A stretch of 64,000 nt of DNA from the NCBI RefSeq assembly GCF_016918035.1, contig NZ_JAERWK010000023.1, positions 1 to 64,000 of the forward strand, given 5' to 3'. This DNA is from Nakamurella leprariae. GTDB taxonomy: Bacteria > Actinomycetota > Actinomycetes > Mycobacteriales > Nakamurellaceae. Under the pieces are notes generated by a model. The model worked only from the letters and a program-made list of their open reading frames with translations, was not told the DNA's origin and made no database searches. This document shows positions 1-9,610 of the stretch, piece after piece. The translations under genes were made by a program, and so were the position numbers. Numbering within the stretch: position 1 is the first letter of the stretch; every line of letters starts with the position of its first letter.

Positions 1-1
1 C

Positions 2-106
2 CTCACCGCCCCCGTCGGCGACCTGCCCACCGACCTCGCCCACACACTCCGCACCCGCGTGGCCACCCTCGCCACCCGACACCCGCTCTACCCAGACCTG
101 AGCTGA
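2..106 (+). CDS. C-terminal end of an unidentified protein (possibly serine hydroxymethyltransferase)
   Basis: Only the last 34 residues are present; the gene begins upstream of the window and ends at a TGA at 104. The tail (...RTRVATLATRHPLYPDLS) resembles the end of serine hydroxymethyltransferases, where a 'RV..L...FPLY.GL' motif is common, but so short a piece cannot be assigned firmly. The frame is open from the window edge and codon third positions are almost all G or C, as expected of a real gene here. The next gene starts about 140 nt downstream, so they need not be cotranscribed. Confidence 0.45.
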   Translation, partial: LTAPVGDLPTDLAHTLRTRVATLATRHPLYPDLS

Positions 107-246
107 ACCCCCGCCGACCGAGATCCCGTCCCAGGGTCCTGCTCGTCGCGGTCGGCCCGGTGCGACGACGGGCCAGGCCGACATCTGAGGTGCGGCCGAG
201 ATCGGGTGGTCATCGCCTGTTCGACGGCCCGTGCTGTACTGGGACC

Positions 247-1923
247 GTGCGGATCTCGCCCGCTCGCCGCACGGCGCCGCTGCTCACCCTGCTCGCTCTC
301 ACCCTGCTGGTGCTCGCCGGCTGCACAGGCGGCTCGGAGCCGGGACCGACGAGCGCACCGACCAGCCCGTCATTCTCGCCGGTCACCTCGTCGACGGTCG
401 CGGCGCCGGACGGTCCGCCCACCGCGGTGACCAGCTCGGGGACGTTGACCGGGACGACCACTCCGTTGACCCGGCAGTTCCTCGGCGTCCGCTACGCGCA
501 GCCGCCGGTGGGGGAGCGGCGCTGGACGCTGCCCGAAGTGCTGCCGCCCACCTCCGAGCCGGTCGACGCCACCGCGTCCGGCGCCGCCTGCGCGCCGGAC
601 GCGCCGACCGGCCTACCACCGGGCAGCACGGTCGAGGACTGCCTGTTCCTGAACGTGACCACGCCCTTGAGCGCCGATCCGGCCACACCGGTGCCGGTGA
701 TGGTGTGGTGGCACGGCGGCGGCTTCACCGACGGATCCGGCGCCGAGTACGACGCGCAACGCCTGGCGTCCCGTGGCGACGTCATCGTCGTCACGGTCAA
801 CTACCGGTTGGGCATCTTCGGCTACCTGGGGCTGCCCGGCCTTCCCGGATCGGGGAACTTCGGGCTCGCCGACCAGATCGCCGCGACGCGGTGGGTCAAG
901 GACAACGCGGCTGCGTTCGGCGGCGACCCGGACGACCTGACCGTGTTCGGTGAGTCGGCCGGCGGCATGTCGGCCTGCGCGTTCCTGACCTCACCCGCCG
1001 CGACCGGACTCGTCGCCAAGGTGGCCGTCTCGTCCGGGTCGTGCGCGCTGTCCTGGCCGGCGGGCACCCTGTACCCGGGCCTGCCCGCGTCCCGCCCGTA
1101 CGTCGACCTGTCCACGTCGCAGGCCCTGGGCACGGGCGCGGCCGCGACGCTGGGGTGCGCCGACCCGGATCCGATCGCCTGCCTGCGGGCGCTGCCCGCC
1201 GAGACGCTGGCCGCCTCGACCGATCAGTTGTCCAACAGCGTCGCCTTCGGCACCGACCTGCTGCCGCTCGACCCGGCCGTCGCGGTGGCGCAGGGGGAGG
1301 TGGCCGAGGTGCCGGTGCTGTCCGGAGGCACCCAGGACGAGGCCCGCTCGTTCGTGGCCGCGGCGCTGACGGCCGACCCGGCGTCGGTGACCGAGCAGAC
1401 CTATCCGAGCCTGTTGCGGGCAGCGTTCGGTGAGTCGGCCGCGACGGTACAGGAGCAGTACCCGCTGTCGGCCTTCGACTCACCCGGGCTGGCCTGGGCG
1501 GCGGTGATCAGCGACAGTGCTTGGGCCTGCCCGACCCTGCACGCCGATCAGCAGCTGGCCGGCGCCACCACCGTGTACGGGTTCGAGTTCGCCGACCCCC
1601 AGGCGCCGAACGTCAACGGGCTCGACGTACCGTCGGTGCCGCTGGGGGCCACGCACGCCACCGAGCTGCCGTTCCTGTTCGACCTGGGTGGCACCAGTGC
1701 ACTGAGGACGCCCGAGCAGCAGCAGCTCTCGGACGCGATGATCGACGCCTGGTCGGCGTTCGCCCGGATCGGTGTGCCAGTCGCGGACGGTCTGCCGGAC
1801 TGGCCGGCGATGACGGCGTCGTCCACCCACGTGATGCGGTTGGTGCAGGGCGGATCGTCGATGGTCGACGCAGCGGCCGAGCACCGCTGTGACTTCTGGG
1901 CCGGCATCACCCCGGCGGCGTGA
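247..1923 (+). CDS. Type B carboxylesterase, secreted lipoprotein
   Basis: An alpha/beta-hydrolase of the carboxylesterase/para-nitrobenzyl esterase family, expected to hydrolyse carboxylic esters outside the cell membrane. The nucleophile elbow GESAGG places the catalytic serine near residue 237. The N-terminal family motif 'FLGVRYAQPP', the oxyanion-hole segment 'WWHGGGF' and a late 'GATHATELPFLF' histidine are all visible. I chose the GTG at 247 because it gives a clean signal peptide (VRISPARRTAP, a hydrophobic stretch, then the lipobox LAGC). Starting at the GTG at 160 would add about 29 basic residues before the signal. After the lipidated cysteine comes a low-complexity Ser/Thr/Pro linker. 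558 aa is normal for the family. It is convergent with ramB, with only about 10 nt between stops. Confidence 0.88.
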   Translation: MRISPARRTAPLLTLLALTLLVLAGCTGGSEPGPTSAPTSPSFSPVTSSTVAAPDGPPTAVTSSGTLTGTTTPLTRQFLGVRYAQPPVGERRWTLPEVLPPTSEPVDATASGAACAPDAPTGLPPGSTVEDCLFLNVTTPLSADPATPVPVMVWWHGGGFTDGSGAEYDAQRLASRGDVIVVTVNYRLGIFGYLGLPGLPGSGNFGLADQIAATRWVKDNAAAFGGDPDDLTVFGESAGGMSACAFLTSPAATGLVAKVAVSSGSCALSWPAGTLYPGLPASRPYVDLSTSQALGTGAAATLGCADPDPIACLRALPAETLAASTDQLSNSVAFGTDLLPLDPAVAVAQGEVAEVPVLSGGTQDEARSFVAAALTADPASVTEQTYPSLLRAAFGESAATVQEQYPLSAFDSPGLAWAAVISDSAWACPTLHADQQLAGATTVYGFEFADPQAPNVNGLDVPSVPLGATHATELPFLFDLGGTSALRTPEQQQLSDAMIDAWSAFARIGVPVADGLPDWPAMTASSTHVMRLVQGGSSMVDAAAEHRCDFWAGITPAA

Positions 1924-1933
1924 CCGGCGCCCG

Positions 1934-3445
1934 TCACCGGCCGGCGGCGTGACGGTCGAGGAACTGCAGCACCTCCCGCTGGTCGACTCCGGGGAACACG
2001 CCGGGCGGCATGGCGGCCAGCAGGTGTGAGTGGGCCCGGGCGCTGGGCCAGGCGAGGCCGTCCCAGCGTCCGGCGAGCTCGGCCGGCGGTTCGCTGCAGC
2101 AGCTCGGGTCGGGGCAGCGGGACCGGGCGCGGGACTGGGTGTCCCGGCCGCGCATCCACTGGGCGACGCGATAGGGCATGCCGACGCTGACCGAGAACAG
2201 ACCGGCGGGGTTGGGGTCGACCAGAGCGGTGCACCAGTAGGTGCCCGAGCTGGTGTCGGTGTACTGCTGGTACGCCCGCGAGGTGTCCGGCTGGTCGAAC
2301 ACCGCGCGGGCGGTCCACGCCCGGCACACCCGCTGGCCCTCGATGGCGCCGGTGAGGTCGCTGGAGAAGTGGACACCGTCGTTCTCGTAGGCCTTGTGGA
2401 TGATGCCGGCCGAGGAGATCCGCATGAAGTGCACCGGCATCCCGAGGTGCCGGGTGGCCAGGTTGGTGAAGCGGTGGGCGGCGGTCTCGTAGGAGACAGC
2501 GTAGGCGTCGCGCAGGTCCTCGATGGCGATGTCGCGTTCGGCCCGGGCGCGCTCGAGCATGGTCAGCGTGCCCTGTTCGGGCAACAGCACCGCGGCGGCG
2601 AAGTAGTTGATCTCAACGCGCTGCCGGAGGAACTCCGAGTAGTCCTGTGGCACCTGGTGGCCCAGGACGAAGTGGCCGAGCGCCTGCAGGGCCAGCGAGC
2701 GGGAGCCGTGCTGTCCGACCTCAGGGCGGGGTAGGTAGATGATGCGGTTGGCGAGATCGCTGACGGTGCGCGTCGACTCGGGCAGGTCGACGGCGTGCTG
2801 CAGCCGGAAGCCGAGGTGTCCGGCCAGCCGGTCGACGACGGCTCGGGTGATCGGGCCGCCCTCGTACCGGGACGCGGTGAGCAGGCCGGCCGCGAGTTGT
2901 TCGATCTCGCCGTAGTAGTTGTCCCGTCGGCGCATCTCCAGCCGAAGCTCGGCGTTGGCCCGCCGGGCCGCCTCCGGGGTGGCCACCCGGGCGGCCTGCT
3001 CGCGGGCCAGTTCCCGGTGCAGGCCGACCAGTGCCTCGAGCGCATCGGTGGGCAGTCGCGGCCCGGGCCGCACCGCGGGCACCCCCAGTGCCTCGAAAGC
3101 CGGTGCACGCTGCGCCTTCTCGAGCTCGATCTCCAGCGCGGCCCGCCGGCTGGGCGGCTCCACGGCGAGCAGCTCACCCAGCCCGGTGCCGAGCGCCGCG
3201 GCCAGCGCGGTCAGGGTGGACAACTTCGCCTCGCGCTTGCCGTTCTCCAGCAACGACAGCGCGGACGCGGACATGCCCACGGCGCCGGCCAGGTCGTCGA
3301 GCGTGCGCTGCTGCTGCCGACGCAAGTGGCGCAGCCGGCGGCCGACGGTGAGCGGGTCGGGGGCTCCGGCGGGGGTGGGCACGGTGCCCGACGGTGCGGA
3401 AGCGGGCGGACGGCGACTCTTCACACCGGACGACGGCTGCGGCAT
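1934..3445 (-). CDS. ramB: RamB-like XRE/ScfR transcriptional regulator of acetate metabolism
   Basis: A 503-aa regulator of the RamB/ScfR type. An N-terminal helix-turn-helix of the XRE class ('VGRRLRHLRRQQQRTLDDLAG...MSASALSLLENGKR', roughly residues 35-85) is followed by an IrrE/ImmA-like peptidase-fold domain and the ScfR C-terminal domain with a Cys/His-containing segment. In Corynebacterium RamB represses aceA, aceB and acetate-activation genes. Here it lies divergently next to aceA-aceB, which supports the same job. The frame stays open far upstream across aceA on the other strand, but that part is antisense shadow. The ATG at 3445 is just upstream of a plausible first residue and abuts the shared promoter. 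The palindromes at 3461-3478 and 3496-3509 are the likely operators, also allowing autoregulation. Confidence 0.9.
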   Translation of the reverse strand: MPQPSSGVKSRRPPASAPSGTVPTPAGAPDPLTVGRRLRHLRRQQQRTLDDLAGAVGMSASALSLLENGKREAKLSTLTALAAALGTGLGELLAVEPPSRRAALEIELEKAQRAPAFEALGVPAVRPGPRLPTDALEALVGLHRELAREQAARVATPEAARRANAELRLEMRRRDNYYGEIEQLAAGLLTASRYEGGPITRAVVDRLAGHLGFRLQHAVDLPESTRTVSDLANRIIYLPRPEVGQHGSRSLALQALGHFVLGHQVPQDYSEFLRQRVEINYFAAAVLLPEQGTLTMLERARAERDIAIEDLRDAYAVSYETAAHRFTNLATRHLGMPVHFMRISSAGIIHKAYENDGVHFSSDLTGAIEGQRVCRAWTARAVFDQPDTSRAYQQYTDTSSGTYWCTALVDPNPAGLFSVSVGMPYRVAQWMRGRDTQSRARSRCPDPSCCSEPPAELAGRWDGLAWPSARAHSHLLAAMPPGVFPGVDQREVLQFLDRHAAGR

Positions 3446-3586
3446 TGTTGCACGGTAGCGCAAGAACTGCAGTTCTTGAACTGCTCGATGCATTGAGGAT
3501 CTTGATCCTGCACGGGACGGTGGGTGCGTTCCCGGACCGCCCATCACCGACCGAAACCCTGGATCGGTGCCGCCGAGAGGATCACC
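3446..3586. promoter_or_regulatory. Divergent ramB / aceA promoter-operator region
   Basis: A 141-bp intergenic stretch between two divergent starts. It contains an 18-bp perfect palindrome CAAGAACTGCAGTTCTTG (3461-3478), immediately followed by a repeated half-site GAACTGC. There is a looser TTGC-N8-GCAA repeat just before it (from about 3448), and a second palindrome AGGATC-TT-GATCCT (3496-3509). The region is AT-richer than the flanking genes. Binding by the neighbouring RamB is inferred from known RamB/aceA regulation, not shown. A good SD (GAGAGG) lies 7 nt before the aceA ATG. Confidence 0.7.
3461..3478. promoter_or_regulatory. 18-bp perfect palindrome, candidate RamB operator
   Basis: CAAGAACTGCAGTTCTTG reads identically on both strands with no spacer. 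It is 16 bp from the ramB start and about 109 bp from the aceA start, which suits both autorepression and repression of aceA. The corynebacterial RamB motif is AT-rich and contains AACTTTGCAA; this site shares the AACT/GCA elements but is not the same sequence. Confidence 0.6.
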
Positions 3587-4903
3587 ATGACCGCCACCCT
3601 GTCCCCGAAGGCCGCACCGGCCGCCGACGCCCCTGCCGCGGATGCCGCTGCGGCACTGCAGCACTCGTGGGACTCCGACCCGCGGTGGGTGGGCGTCTCG
3701 CGGACGTACTCGGCGCAGGACGTGGTGCGGTTGCGCGGCACGGTGCAGGAGGAGCACACCCTGGCGCGTCTGGGTGCGGAGCGGCTGTGGTCGGCGCTGC
3801 AGACGAAGACGTTCACCCGGGCGCTGGGGGCGTTGACCGGGAATCAGGCTGTGCAGATGGTCCGGGGTGGGTTGGAGGCGATCTACCTGTCCGGGTGGCA
3901 GGTGGCGGCGGATGCGAACCTGGCCGGGCAGACGTACCCGGATCAGAGCCTGTACCCGGCGAACTCGGTGCCGGCGGTGGTCCGCCGGATCAACAACGCG
4001 CTGCTGCGGGCGGACGAGATCGACCACGCCGCCGGTCGTCCCGACCGCCAGTGGCTGGTGCCGATCGTGGCCGACGCCGAGGCCGGGTTCGGTGGGGCGC
4101 TGAACGCGTTCGAGTTGATGAAGTCGATGATCGCCTCCGGCGCGGCCGGGGTGCACTGGGAGGACCAACTGGCGTCGGAGAAGAAGTGCGGCCACTTGGG
4201 CGGCAAGGTCCTGATCCCGACCGCGCAGCACGTGCGCACCTTGAATGCGGCCCGGCTGGCGGCGGACGTCGCCGGGGTGCCGAGCATCGTGATCGCCCGC
4301 ACCGACGCGCTGGCCGCGGACCTGCTGACCAGCGACGTCGATGAGACCGACCGGCCGTTCACCACCGGGGAACGGACCAGCGAGGGGTTCTACCGGGTGC
4401 GCAACGGCATCGAGCCGGTGCTGGCCCGGGCCAAGGCGTACGCGCCGTACTCGGACCTGATCTGGGTGGAGACCGGCACGCCCGATCTGGGGCTGGCCCG
4501 GGAGTTCGCCACCGAGCTGCATCGCGAGTTCCCCGACCAGATGCTGGCCTACAACTGCTCGCCGTCGTTCAACTGGAAGGCCGCACTCTCGGACCGCGAG
4601 ATCGCCGCGTTCCAGGAGGAACTCGGGGAGCTGGGCTACCGGTTCCAGTTCATCACCCTGGCCGGGTTCCACGCGCTGAACCACTCGATGTTCCACCTGG
4701 CCCAGGGCTACTCGCGGACCGGGATGAGCGCCTACGTCCAGTTGCAGGAGGCCGAGTTCGCCGACGAGGCGGCCGGTTACACCGCGGTCAAGCACCAGGC
4801 CGAGGTCGGGACCGGCTACTTCGACGCCGTGGCCACCGCCCTGAACCCCGACAGCGCGACCACGGCCCTGTCCGGCTCCACCGAGGAAGAGCAGTTCCAC
4901 TGA
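3587..4903 (+). CDS. aceA: Isocitrate lyase
   Basis: Cleaves isocitrate to succinate and glyoxylate, the first step of the glyoxylate shunt, letting cells grow on acetate, fatty acids or other C2-yielding substrates. The catalytic signature KKCGH is present at about residues 199-203 ('[11 protein letters not shown]'), with the family's 'WEDQL', 'ARTDA' and 'YNCSPSFNW' blocks. At 438 aa it is close to the usual bacterial length (about 430). The ATG at 3587 has an SD (GAGAGG) 7 nt upstream; the frame extends 63 nt further 5' but without an SD. aceB follows 35 nt downstream, so the two are very likely one operon controlled by RamB. Confidence 0.97.
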   Translation: MTATLSPKAAPAADAPAADAAAALQHSWDSDPRWVGVSRTYSAQDVVRLRGTVQEEHTLARLGAERLWSALQTKTFTRALGALTGNQAVQMVRGGLEAIYLSGWQVAADANLAGQTYPDQSLYPANSVPAVVRRINNALLRADEIDHAAGRPDRQWLVPIVADAEAGFGGALNAFELMKSMIASGAAGVHWEDQLASEKKCGHLGGKVLIPTAQHVRTLNAARLAADVAGVPSIVIARTDALAADLLTSDVDETDRPFTTGERTSEGFYRVRNGIEPVLARAKAYAPYSDLIWVETGTPDLGLAREFATELHREFPDQMLAYNCSPSFNWKAALSDREIAAFQEELGELGYRFQFITLAGFHALNHSMFHLAQGYSRTGMSAYVQLQEAEFADEAAGYTAVKHQAEVGTGYFDAVATALNPDSATTALSGSTEEEQFH

Positions 4904-4938
4904 TCGCCGGTCGACCGACCCGAGCTGAGGACCCAGTC

Positions 4939-6696
<1,758 letters not shown>

Positions 6697-6701
6697 CACA
6701 C

Positions 6702-6738
6702 CCCGGGGCCGGACCGAGCAGCTCGGTCCGGCCCCGGG
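6702..6738. terminator. Bidirectional hairpin terminator between aceB and the SRPBCC gene
   Basis: A 17-bp perfect stem (CCCGGGGCCGGACCGAG and its complement) with a 3-nt loop, lying 6 nt after the aceB stop and 14 nt from the end of the convergent gene. There is no U-tract on either side, so it is a G+C-type hairpin terminator of the kind common in actinobacteria. Confidence 0.8.
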
Positions 6739-6751
6739 AACGAACGACGTC

Positions 6752-7240
6752 TCAGGCGCCGACCAGGTCCCGCTCCGCGATCGCCTTGATCGCGGCCAGC
6801 GTCTCCGGGATGCCGGTCTGCGCCCAACCCTGGCGCTCGTCGATGAGCGCCTGCCCCGTCTCCTCGCCGAACTGGTTGAGGAAGAAGTCCTTGCCGCCCG
6901 GCAGCAGCTCCCAGGATTCGGTGAGCCGAGTGCCCTCGCCCTCGGGGGCGAGCGTGTAGCCCCAACGGACGAGCTCACCGCCGACCTGCCAGGTGAATTC
7001 CCGGCCCGGCTCGGCCGCGACGACCAGCGACCGGGTCTCCCAGGTGTTGCCGTTGGCCTCGTTGCGGCCGTTGAACCAGTCGCCCACGCGCGGGCCGGCG
7101 CCCTCGTCCCACCACGCGGCCTTGCACTTGGGGCTCCACTCGCCGGTCCGCGTCACGTCGCTGACCAGCTCGTAGACGGCCTCCGGAGAGGCGTCGATGA
7201 GGATCGAATCGGAGAAGGACAACCCTGTCGTCTCGGTCAT
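6752..7240 (-). CDS. SRPBCC (START-like) family protein
   Basis: A 162-aa single-domain protein with the polyketide-cyclase/START fold signature: 'SDSILIDASPEAVYELVSDVTRTGEWSP' at the N-terminus, a central 'VGDWFNGRN', and a C-terminal amphipathic helix. Members bind hydrophobic ligands; the ligand cannot be told from sequence. It is monocistronic on the minus strand, convergent with aceB and 92 nt downstream of the next minus gene. Confidence 0.85.
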   Translation of the reverse strand: MTETTGLSFSDSILIDASPEAVYELVSDVTRTGEWSPKCKAAWWDEGAGPRVGDWFNGRNEANGNTWETRSLVVAAEPGREFTWQVGGELVRWGYTLAPEGEGTRLTESWELLPGGKDFFLNQFGEETGQALIDERQGWAQTGIPETLAAIKAIAERDLVGA

Positions 7241-7332
7241 GGGTGCAGTGTGACCGACGTCGCCGGCCGGTGAACGATCGGCCCCCGCCGATCACCCCCG
7301 CCGATCACCCGGCCTCGAGCAGCTGGCCGCGA

Positions 7333-8379
7333 TCACCCTTGCGGCGCGGCGTGGTCGGCCGGCACCCGCTCGGCCTGCACCGGCGGCGGGGGCGGGGTGC
7401 CGTCGCCGAACGGCCGGCCCCCCAGCTGCTCGCGGTGGTGGGCCGTCCACCAGTTGGCCAGGTCCGGACCCTTGGGCACGATCTGCGTCGGGTTGATGTC
7501 CGAGTGGACGATGTAGTAGTGCTGCCTGATCTGCACGAAGTCGGTGGTGTCGCCGAACCCGGGCGTCTGGAACAGGTCTCGCGCGTACGCCCACAGCACC
7601 GGCATCTCCGACAGCTTGCTGCGGTTGCACTTGAAGTGCCCGTGGTAGACGGCGTCGAACCGGGCCAGCGTGGTGAACAGGAAGACGTCGGCCTGGGTGA
7701 TGGTGTCGCCGACCAGGTACCGGCGGTCACGCAGCCGGTCGGAGAGCCAGTCGAGCCGGGTGAACAGCCGGTCGTACGCGGCGTCGTACGACTCCTGCGA
7801 GCCGGCGAACCCACACCGGTAGACGCCGTTGTTGACCTCGGTGTAGTTGCGGCGCGCCACCTCGTCGATCTCCTCGCGCAGGGCCTCCGGGTACAGGTCC
7901 GGCGCGCCGTCGCGGTGGTGCGCCGTCCACTCGGTGGAGAAGTCGAGCGTCATCTGCCGGTAGTCGTTGGTCACGACCGCCCCGGTCGGCACGTCCACCA
8001 TGGCGGGCACGGTGATGCCGCGCGGGTAGTCGGGGAACCGGGCGAAGTACGCGTCCTGCAGCCGCGGGATGCCGAGCACCGGGTCGACCCCGTCGGGATC
8101 CAGGTCGAAGGTCCAACTGCGCTCGTCGTGGGTCGGCCCGCACATGCCCATCGAGATCACCGACTCCAGGCCGAGCAGCCGGCGCACGATCACCGCGCGG
8201 TTGGCCCACGGGCAGGCCCGGGCCACCACCAGCCGGTACCGGTCGGCCTCCACCGGGTACTCGTCCTGGCCGGCCCCGGTCGCGGTGATCCGGGTGGTGA
8301 TGTAGTCGGTGTCGCGGGTGAACTCGCTCCCGGCGGTGACGTACGAACCCTGCTTGGCATCGGTCCCGGTGTCCGTCAT
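7333..8379 (-). CDS. Glutathionyl-hydroquinone reductase-like glutathione S-transferase
   Basis: A 348-aa member of the YqjG/ECM4 (Xi-class GST) family. An N-terminal thioredoxin-like domain carries the active-site CPWA motif ('ARACPWANRAVIVRRLLGL', around residue 60), followed by the family motif 'SMGMCGPTHDERSW' and an all-helical GST C-terminal domain. In other bacteria these enzymes reduce glutathionyl-hydroquinones. Actinobacteria generally use mycothiol, so the true thiol partner is uncertain. The start ATG at 8379 gives MTDTGTD; a possible upstream start adds seven residues only. The C-terminal proline-rich tail (PPPPPVQ) looks disordered. Confidence 0.88.
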   Translation of the reverse strand: MTDTGTDAKQGSYVTAGSEFTRDTDYITTRITATGAGQDEYPVEADRYRLVVARACPWANRAVIVRRLLGLESVISMGMCGPTHDERSWTFDLDPDGVDPVLGIPRLQDAYFARFPDYPRGITVPAMVDVPTGAVVTNDYRQMTLDFSTEWTAHHRDGAPDLYPEALREEIDEVARRNYTEVNNGVYRCGFAGSQESYDAAYDRLFTRLDWLSDRLRDRRYLVGDTITQADVFLFTTLARFDAVYHGHFKCNRSKLSEMPVLWAYARDLFQTPGFGDTTDFVQIRQHYYIVHSDINPTQIVPKGPDLANWWTAHHREQLGGRPFGDGTPPPPPVQAERVPADHAAPQG

Positions 8380-8419
8380 GGCTCCAGCCTGCCATCGCAC
8401 ACCGCCGTGCTGCCCCGCC

Positions 8420-8923
8420 TCATCCGACCGAGGGCTGGTTGGGGGAGCCGTCGGACCCGGTCACCGGCGTGCCGTCGCCGGACTCCTGCCGCTTGAAGAA
8501 CGACAGTTCGCCGTTGGCCTCCAGCACGGCCAACCGGATGTCGCTGAACCGTTCGAAACCCTGCTGGCGGGCGGCGGCCATCAGGTCGTCGATCGACATG
8601 CGTTCGGCGCGCAGCACATCCATCTGCGGTTCGCCCCGTTCCACCACGACGACGGCGACCCCGGTGGTCACCGCCCGAGCGCGCGGCCAGCGCGAGTCGG
8701 CCCAGGACAGGGCCAGCGTCAGCACCGCGAACACCGAGACGGCGAGCAGGCCACCGGTGAGCGACGAGTCCTGCTGGGTCACGGCCTGCTGGACCATGTC
8801 GCCCATCACGATGAACAGGATGAGCTGGAAGCTGCTCAACTCACCCAGGGTCGAGCGGCCGACGATCCTGGTGACCAGCCACAGGAACAGGAACATGACG
8901 GCGGCGCGGTAGACGATCTCCAC
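8420..8923 (-). CDS. DUF421 (YetF-like) membrane protein
   Basis: A 167-aa protein with three N-terminal transmembrane segments ('YRAAVMFLFLWLVTRIVG', 'LSSFQLILFIVMGDMVQQAV', 'GGLLAVSVFAVLTLALSW') followed by a small cytoplasmic alpha/beta domain ('GEPQMDVLRAERMSIDDLMAAARQ...IRLAVLEANGELSFF'). This is the arrangement of DUF421/YetF proteins, whose biochemical role is unsettled. The 'GR.TLGELSSF' motif after TM1 is diagnostic. A membrane protein (9011-9577) lies upstream on the same strand, separated by a tandem-repeat-bearing spacer, so the two are probably cotranscribed. Confidence 0.88.
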   Translation of the reverse strand: MEIVYRAAVMFLFLWLVTRIVGRSTLGELSSFQLILFIVMGDMVQQAVTQQDSSLTGGLLAVSVFAVLTLALSWADSRWPRARAVTTGVAVVVVERGEPQMDVLRAERMSIDDLMAAARQQGFERFSDIRLAVLEANGELSFFKRQESGDGTPVTGSDGSPNQPSVG

Positions 8924-8960
8924 GGCAACGGCTCCTCGGGGCAGGCAGCATCGGGGCAGG

Positions 8961-9016
8961 CGGCGACATCAGGGCGGCGACATCAGGGCGGCGACATCAG
9001 GGCAGCGACATCAGGG
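8961..9016. repeat. 14-bp tandem repeat, four copies
   Basis: Unit CGGCGACATCAGGG, three exact copies (8961-8974, 8975-8988, 8989-9002) and a fourth with one change (CAGCGACATCAGGG, 9003-9016), flanked by partial copies on both sides. It fills the spacer between two minus-strand genes and contains the stop codon of the upstream one (9011-9013). Slippage here would change the gene spacing or the protein's last residues. Confidence 0.9.
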
Positions 9017-9577
9017 CAGCAGCGTGGTGGTGAACCCGACGGAGACGATCTCCTCGTCGTCCACCTCGAGCCCGACGCGGGCGTCGATGCCGATCTGACT
9101 GCTCGGCTGGATGTAGGCGTCGTAGTCCGCCCGGAACACGTCGCCTTCGGGGGCCGTGTCGAACTCGAGCGCCACCCGGTCACCGTCCCCGGTGGTCGCC
9201 GAGGGTTCCGGGTTCCAGCCCTGGGTCTCGAACAGGTCGAGGAAGGCGCGGTCGACGGTGAGCGTGAGTGGACGCTCGGCGAGCGGCTCCGGCGCGGTGA
9301 CCCGGATGGACACCGGGACGTCCAGTCCGGCGCGGGCCACCCGTGGGTACGTCAGCTCGAGCGTCCAGCCGTCGGCGGTGGCCCGCACGGTCCCGGCCCG
9401 CACTCCCAGCCATCCCGTCGCGCCCGCCACGACGATCGCGAGCAGCGCCACGGCGCCGAACCGGCGCAACCAGCGGGCGTACGCGGGCTTGCGCTGTCGG
9501 CGGACCGTCGACAGGGTCGAATCGTCGTCGTCCGTGAGCGCATGGCGCGGGTGGAACCGTTTCGCGGCGTCCGGCAT
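9011..9577 (-). CDS. Hypothetical single-pass membrane protein, partner of DUF421 gene
   Basis: 188 aa. A basic cytoplasmic N-terminus ('RQRKPAYARWLRRFG') is followed by one transmembrane helix near residues 40-60 ('AVALLAIVVAGATGWLGV') and an extracytoplasmic beta-rich domain of about 120 residues with no cysteine. I do not recognise the family. Gene order (immediately upstream of DUF421, same strand) suggests a shared membrane function. Its 3' end runs into the 14-bp tandem repeat, so the C-terminal residues may vary between strains. Confidence 0.75.
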   Translation of the reverse strand: MPDAAKRFHPRHALTDDDDSTLSTVRRQRKPAYARWLRRFGAVALLAIVVAGATGWLGVRAGTVRATADGWTLELTYPRVARAGLDVPVSIRVTAPEPLAERPLTLTVDRAFLDLFETQGWNPEPSATTGDGDRVALEFDTAPEGDVFRADYDAYIQPSSQIGIDARVGLEVDDEEIVSVGFTTTLLP

Positions 9578-9610
9578 CGCTCGTTCCTACCACCGGACAG
9601 CGGGTCGGAT

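Noticed and set aside
3446-4900. Upstream in-frame extension of ramB across aceA on the opposite strand
   Set aside because: It is the antisense of a clear isocitrate lyase gene; the extension is Arg/Gly/Pro-rich with no domain, and ramB homology begins just after the ATG at 3445.
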